A stretch of 64,000 nucleotides of DNA, from assembly GCA_041741455.1 (NCBI GenBank), contig JBGSJZ010000108.1, forward strand, positions 124,001 through 188,000. The letters are read 5' to 3'. The notes beneath the pieces were generated by a model. The model made no database searches. It saw only the letters and a list, made by a program, of their open reading frames with translations, and had not been told where the DNA came from. This document shows positions 60,884 to 64,000 of this stretch, piece after piece. How positions within the stretch are numbered: position 1 is the first letter of the stretch; each line of letters opens with the position of its first letter. This stretch comes from CALESS01 sp041741455 (GTDB lineage Bacteria; Chloroflexota; Anaerolineae; Anaerolineales; Anaerolineaceae). A program made the position numbers and the translations under genes.

Positions 60884-61735
60884 ATGCTGAGAATAGTGAC
60901 AGATGGTGCAACGGATATGCCTATTGGCTGGTCAGAAGAGTTTGAGATCAATGTAATCCCATTAAGAATTCGCTTTGGTGAGGAAACTTATATTCAGGGG
61001 CAGGATGTGACAAACGAATCCTTCTATGAGTTGATTAACCAAAAGCAACAGATTCCACAAACCTCTCTGCCGTCTCCCTTTCAAATTGCTGAATTCTACC
61101 GGGGTGTCGCCAATCGAGAGGACACGATTTTATCGATTCACATTAGCAGTAAATTATCGGGGACTTTTTCCGCCGTGCAAATGGCAGTACAGGAAGTCGG
61201 TGATGAGTTAAATATTATTACTTTTGACTCAAGAGCTGGATCTGCAGCCGTAGGGTTTATGTGCAGGGAAGCCCGAAAGATGGCAAGAGCGGGGCGCTCG
61301 GTCCAACAAATTCTGAAACAGTTGGAGGAGATGAAACGAAAGCTGGTGGTTATATTTACCCTGGACAACCTGGATTATGCACGGCTGAATGGTCGGGTCA
61401 GCGCGCTGCAATCGATCCTTTCCTCGATGTTAAAAATCAAACCAATTGTGGTTTTGAAGGAAGGGATGCTGACGATTGGCGATAAAGTTCGCACCCGTCA
61501 AAGAGCGTTGGAAAAAGTTCTGGATATTGTAAAGGAGAAGGTCGGCAGCCAGCAAATATTGTTGGCTGTAGTGCATGCGGCTGATTTAAAAACCGCACGA
61601 ACTTTGATTGATCGCGCCAAACAAATCTTGAATGTCAGTGAAGTGATCTTGACTGAACTTGCTATTCCGGTGGCGGCCAACCTTGGACCCGGAACTGTCG
61701 GTATAGTGGCCATACCCATGGAAGAGAGGGGATAA
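60884..61735 (+). CDS. DegV-family fatty-acid-binding protein
   Basis: A 283-residue DegV protein. It opens with RIVTDGATDMPIGW, followed by VIPLRIRFGEETY, QTSLPSPFQIAEFYR, ILSIHISSKLSGTFSAVQMA and IITFDSRAGSAAVGFMCREA, the fatty-acid pocket Ser/Thr and Arg. DegV (FakB in staphylococci) hands a fatty acid to a FakA kinase to make acyl phosphate for phospholipid synthesis. No fakA lies here. It starts one base after the sigma factor's stop codon and is translationally coupled to it, an unusual partner for DegV. Length is typical. Confidence 0.93.
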   Translation: MLRIVTDGATDMPIGWSEEFEINVIPLRIRFGEETYIQGQDVTNESFYELINQKQQIPQTSLPSPFQIAEFYRGVANREDTILSIHISSKLSGTFSAVQMAVQEVGDELNIITFDSRAGSAAVGFMCREARKMARAGRSVQQILKQLEEMKRKLVVIFTLDNLDYARLNGRVSALQSILSSMLKIKPIVVLKEGMLTIGDKVRTRQRALEKVLDIVKEKVGSQQILLAVVHAADLKTARTLIDRAKQILNVSEVILTELAIPVAANLGPGTVGIVAIPMEERG

Positions 61736-61736
61736 G

Positions 61737-61979
61737 ATGCCTCAGCAGGTAAATTATGGAGTGTTGGAGGAAGAATTAATGTTCTCCCTCAACCCGGTGG
61801 AGCCGCGCCAGGAGTTTATCAGTCGTTTAAAACAACGCCTGCTGACCCCAGCCAGTGTACAGCTTGAGGTTCCATCCAGAATTAGGCAATTCTTCCCTGC
61901 AATTGCAGGAATCTTTGGTGGAATTATTTTGATCTGGGCTTTCAAGAGAATGGTGGATTACCTCTCCAACCGCTTTTGA
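61737..61979 (+). CDS. small single-TM protein of unknown function, sigma-factor operon
   Basis: An 80-residue protein that starts two bases after the DegV stop. Residues 1-50 are cytoplasmic, with NPVEPRQEFISRLKQRLLTP, a sequence like the juxtamembrane part of proteins that follow ECF sigma factors in Chloroflexi. Residues ~52-72 form one TM helix (FFPAIAGIFGGIILIWAF), followed by a short basic end (KRMVDYLSNRF). No zinc-binding HxxxCxxC set is present, so it is not a classic zinc anti-sigma factor. It may still tether or modulate the sigma factor encoded upstream, but that is only suggested by position. Confidence 0.75.
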   Translation: MPQQVNYGVLEEELMFSLNPVEPRQEFISRLKQRLLTPASVQLEVPSRIRQFFPAIAGIFGGIILIWAFKRMVDYLSNRF

Positions 61980-61980
61980 T

Positions 61981-62235
61981 TTATTCAGCAATTGAGAATT
62001 TAAGTCTTAATTGCTCCTCAGAGGGTTCCACAAGGATTTCGCCATCGGGAAAGAGGATGGTAGGAACACTGCGGTTCCCGTGGTTGATTTGCTCAACCAA
62101 GTGACGACCAGATTCATCATAATCAATATCAATCCACTGATAACTAATCCCTTGCTTTGCGAAGAAAGCCCGAGCACGCCGCGTATCGCCGCACCAAGAG
62201 GTGCCATAGATGATGATCACTTCTGGTTTATCCAT
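61981..62235 (-). CDS. glutaredoxin-like (NrdH/mycoredoxin-type) protein with a single active-site Cys
   Basis: An 84-residue thioredoxin-fold protein: VIIIYGTSWCGDTRRARAFF as the first strand and active site, then SYQWIDIDYDESG and the cis-proline SVPTILFPDGEILVEPSEEQ. The active site is C15-G-D-T18, so the second cysteine usual in CxxC glutaredoxins is a threonine. It could act by a monothiol mechanism. The stop lies one base from the stop of the converging small TM gene. It starts nine bases after the HEPN-like gene on the same strand. Confidence 0.86.
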   Translation of the reverse strand: MDKPEVIIIYGTSWCGDTRRARAFFAKQGISYQWIDIDYDESGRHLVEQINHGNRSVPTILFPDGEILVEPSEEQLRLKFSIAE

Positions 62236-62243
62236 TTATTAGC

Positions 62244-62591
62244 TTATTCACTTTCCGGAAAATTAGATAGAATCCATTGGAGGATCACTTCAGCCGCGAG
62301 GATCGGGTCATTTGTTGAAGGTAAATTAAACGACTCGTCTACTCTCAGGGTCAGGGTCTGTCCAGCTTCACGAATTTCTGCAGGTACAACCTGGAGCGTT
62401 TGGAAATAAAGTAACAATTCATACGCGTTCTTGGTTGGTGTAGATATTCTGTTTTTATCCAGGTAATACTGAATGGACAGACCAGCTGCGCGACGGGCGG
62501 AAACACGGGATTTTCCAGAAAACCCATCTTCTCGGAATTGATTTGCTTTTGTCAATTCTTGAAAGGCTGAAGTAATAAGATTTACAAACAT
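62244..62591 (-). CDS. small HEPN-like protein of unknown function
   Basis: A 115-residue, mostly helical protein. The centre, FREDGFSGKSRVSARRAAGL followed by SIQYYLDKNRISTP and NAYELLLYFQ, has the four-helix bundle feel of HEPN-type or tRNA/nucleotide-binding accessory proteins, with basic residues on one face, but the RxxxxxH of catalytic HEPN RNases is not visible. I do not recognise it firmly. It precedes the glutaredoxin-like gene by eight bases and is probably cotranscribed with it. Its promoter appears to place the transcription start at the ATG. Confidence 0.65.
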   Translation of the reverse strand: MFVNLITSAFQELTKANQFREDGFSGKSRVSARRAAGLSIQYYLDKNRISTPTKNAYELLLYFQTLQVVPAEIREAGQTLTLRVDESFNLPSTNDPILAAEVILQWILSNFPESE

Positions 62592-62597
62592 ATTGAT

Positions 62598-62603
62598 ATT
62601 TTA
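62598..62603 (-). promoter_or_regulatory. -10 box of the HEPN-like gene, possibly leaderless
   Basis: On the minus strand TAAAAT spans 62603-62598, six bases before the ATG at 62591. No Shine-Dalgarno sequence fits in between. Confidence 0.4.
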
Positions 62604-62659
62604 ATCAAGAACTACTGGTTTGGCTATAAGATCGAGGATTCTATGTCTAACCTTTGGAC

Positions 62660-62687
62660 TTGACCACATCCCAGCCAAGCATATAAT
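62660..62687 (+). promoter_or_regulatory. sigma-70 promoter of the S51-like gene
   Basis: TTGACC (62660-62665), 16 bases, TATAAT (62682-62687), close to consensus. It gives a leader of about 36 bases before the ATG at 62730. Confidence 0.75.
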
Positions 62688-62729
62688 AATCCTGCAGTCG
62701 TATTAAAAAAATAGATTATCGGATAACAA

Positions 62730-63779
62730 ATGAATGAAACGACAGGAAAGTTATTACTGCTGGGTTCTGGTGAAACCAGCCATGCCGGAGGCCAGGCCTT
62801 CGAAGCACTAATCCGGGAGTCAGAGCCACCTGTCCGAATCCGAATTCTCGAAACTCCAGCGGGTTTCGAATTGAATTCAGAAAAAGTGGCCGGAAGGGTG
62901 GGGGATTTCATGAAGGTGCGCTTGCAGAATTACCAACCCGAAATCCAATTGATCCCGGCTCGGCGTAAAGACGGACAATTCAGCACTGAATCCAGCGGGT
63001 TGTGTGAGCAGTTAGCGGATGCAGATATGATCTTTCTGGGACCAGGCAGTCCCAGTTACACCATCCGACAACTGGCAGGCAGCCGTATCTGGCAGACTCT
63101 TCAAGCAGCGTTTTTACAGGGCGCGAACATTGCGCTTGCCAGTGCAGCAACCATTGCCTTTGGGAAACACGCTTTGCCGGTGTATGAGATTTACAAGGTG
63201 GGTGAAGATCCTTATTGGAACTTGGGATTGAATTTTCTGGCCTTATTTGGATTGGAAGTAAGTTTCATTCCTCACTGGAATAATTCGGATGGGGGAATCG
63301 AACTGGATACCAGTCGCTGTTTTATCGGAAAGGAGCGATTTGAACAATTGTCGAAAGAATTGCCCCCGCAACAATCGGTAATCGGTCTGGATGAACAAAC
63401 GGGCTTGATTTTGGATTTTGCCGGGGGTACCGGCAGGATTGTCGGCAAGGGACAAGTCCATCTGTGGGTGGACGGAAAAACCAGTCATTACTCGGAAGAG
63501 CATGGATTCGAGTTGGGGGCATTAGGGGTGGCGAAGAAACCCGATAGAACAGAAATCCCGTCGGAGATTTGGGCAGCTGTAGAGCATTTCCGCACGGCGA
63601 TGAATACACCAACCCCCCTGCAGGTGCCTGATGAAATCCAATTCTTGGTTGAAGAACGACAGCAGTCTCGAAGAATTAAAGATTGGGCGACATCCGATAA
63701 AATCAGGGATCAGTTGACTGAGCTAGGCTGGCAAGTAATCGATACTCCGGATGGGGCGAAGATTGAACCGATCAGCTGA
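62730..63779 (+). CDS. peptidase S51-like/class I amidotransferase-like domain fused to a CysRS C-terminal-like tail
   Basis: A 349-residue protein. Residues 1-~270 look like the cyanophycinase/peptidase E superfamily: LLLLGSGETSHAGGQAFEAL, LETPAGFELN, IFLGPGSPSYTIRQLAG, ALASAATIAFG where the serine stands at the nucleophile-elbow position, and FIPHWNNSDGGIELDTSRC. The end, residues ~290-349, matches the last helices of cysteinyl-tRNA synthetase: VEERQQSRRIKDWATSDKIR followed by LTELGWQVIDTPDGAKI. The nucleophile loop differs from the G-x-S-A-G of classic S51 enzymes, so peptidase activity is doubtful. A near-consensus promoter precedes it. Role unknown. Confidence 0.82.
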   Translation: MNETTGKLLLLGSGETSHAGGQAFEALIRESEPPVRIRILETPAGFELNSEKVAGRVGDFMKVRLQNYQPEIQLIPARRKDGQFSTESSGLCEQLADADMIFLGPGSPSYTIRQLAGSRIWQTLQAAFLQGANIALASAATIAFGKHALPVYEIYKVGEDPYWNLGLNFLALFGLEVSFIPHWNNSDGGIELDTSRCFIGKERFEQLSKELPPQQSVIGLDEQTGLILDFAGGTGRIVGKGQVHLWVDGKTSHYSEEHGFELGALGVAKKPDRTEIPSEIWAAVEHFRTAMNTPTPLQVPDEIQFLVEERQQSRRIKDWATSDKIRDQLTELGWQVIDTPDGAKIEPIS

Positions 63780-63784
63780 GGATG

Positions 63785-63793
63785 TGTTAAAAT
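63785..63793 (+). promoter_or_regulatory. extended -10 box of fmt, possibly leaderless
   Basis: TGTTAAAAT at 63785-63793 (extended -10). Seven bases, ATTATTTTG partly overlapping the box, separate it from the fmt ATG at 63801, with no Shine-Dalgarno sequence. Confidence 0.5.
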
Positions 63794-63800
63794 TATTTTG

Positions 63801-64000
63801 ATGAATTTGCGTACCGTTTTTATGGGCTCACCGGAATTTGCGTTGCCGACGCTGAAAGCACTGGCAGCGCATTTTCATGTGGTGGGTGTAATCACCCAAC
63901 CGGACCGACCGGCAGGGAGGGGACAAACGCTGACACCTCCTCCGATTAAGCTGCTGGCGAAGGATCTGGGTTTGCCCGTTATCCAGCCGATCAAACTACG
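63801..64000 (+). CDS. fmt: methionyl-tRNA formyltransferase, N-terminal part (3' end outside window)
   Basis: Sixty-six codons of a gene that runs off the window. The translation opens RTVFMGSPEFALPTLKAL and continues VVGVITQPDRPAGRGQTLTP, then PPIKLLAKDLGLPVIQP, which is the canonical N-terminus of Fmt, with FMGSPEFA (nucleotide-like fold) and QPDRPAGRG (10-formyl-tetrahydrofolate side). Fmt formylates initiator Met-tRNA. The start codon at 63801 is the first codon of the family alignment. The catalytic NxHxSLLP motif lies beyond the window. Confidence 0.94.
   Translation, partial: MNLRTVFMGSPEFALPTLKALAAHFHVVGVITQPDRPAGRGQTLTPPPIKLLAKDLGLPVIQPIKL

Noticed and set aside
1..64000. tRNA, rRNA, CRISPR arrays, insertion sequences, phage genes
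   Set aside because: No cloverleaf, rRNA segment, regular spacer-repeat series, transposase motif or terminal inverted repeat was recognised on either strand.

Overview
The window looks like a contiguous piece of a chromosome from a Chloroflexota bacterium, most likely of the class Anaerolineae. This rests on several characters seen together: an isopentenyl phosphate kinase next to a mevalonate kinase (the alternative mevalonate route known from Chloroflexi and archaea), two large DUF2298 (Chlor_Arch_YYY-type) membrane proteins, a TopA with an extra N-terminal zinc ribbon, and many lipoproteins with T/P-rich linkers. GC content is moderate and gene density is high. I saw no rRNA, tRNA, CRISPR array, insertion sequence or prophage gene, and no gene-free stretch longer than about 220 bases. 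Lineage is inferred from gene content only.

Layout. 1-4840 (+): end of dprA, manC, topA and a two-TM conserved protein, closed by a strong terminator. 4852-9200 (-): one compact operon reading ubiA-type prenyl-phosphate phosphoribosyltransferase, mevalonate kinase, isopentenyl phosphate kinase, HD-type dNTPase, greA. 9253-13731 (+): tlyA, an FkbM methyltransferase, lepA and a flippase-like membrane protein. 13754-30025 (+): a surface-glycan cluster with a CDP-paratose-epimerase-like SDR enzyme, a GT4 glycosyltransferase, a methyltransferase, four giant GT-C-like membrane proteins (one of 1800 residues), a PlsC acyltransferase and cytidylate kinase. 30082-37762 (+): an orphan sensor histidine kinase and rpoC without rpoB. 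37828-42112 (-): an operon of lipM-like ligase, PhnD-like lipoprotein, DUF218 protein, HD hydrolase and a TIM-barrel/SnoaL-like fusion.

42326-51533 (+) is a starch/maltodextrin module: ROK regulator, MalE-type lipoprotein with an extra C-terminal starch-enzyme-type domain, MalF, MalG, an intracellular GH13 enzyme and a GH13 lipoprotein. No ATPase gene is present. The GH13 lipoprotein and the binding protein would work on the outer face of the membrane, MalFG would import the sugars, and the cytoplasmic GH13 enzyme would break them down. 51722-58920 holds a TGS/uridine-kinase-type protein, an aminotransferase, a 1042-residue serine hydroxymethyltransferase-GcvT fusion and an alpha/beta hydrolase. 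59090-64000 holds an M29 aminopeptidase, an ECF sigma factor with DegV and a small TM protein, a glutaredoxin-like protein, a HEPN-like protein, an S51-like/CysRS-tail fusion and the start of fmt.

Most unusual points: (1) the SHMT-GcvT fusion, whose linker appears to be a decayed second GcvT N-terminal domain; (2) the substrate-binding protein carrying a pullulanase-X25-like module; (3) the 1800-residue GT-C/DUF2298 protein with two tandem beta-rich repeats between its membrane halves; (4) a recurring arrangement in which a -10 box ends 6-9 bases before the start codon with no Shine-Dalgarno sequence (ubiA, tlyA, lipM, the HEPN-like gene, fmt), which suggests leaderless mRNAs.
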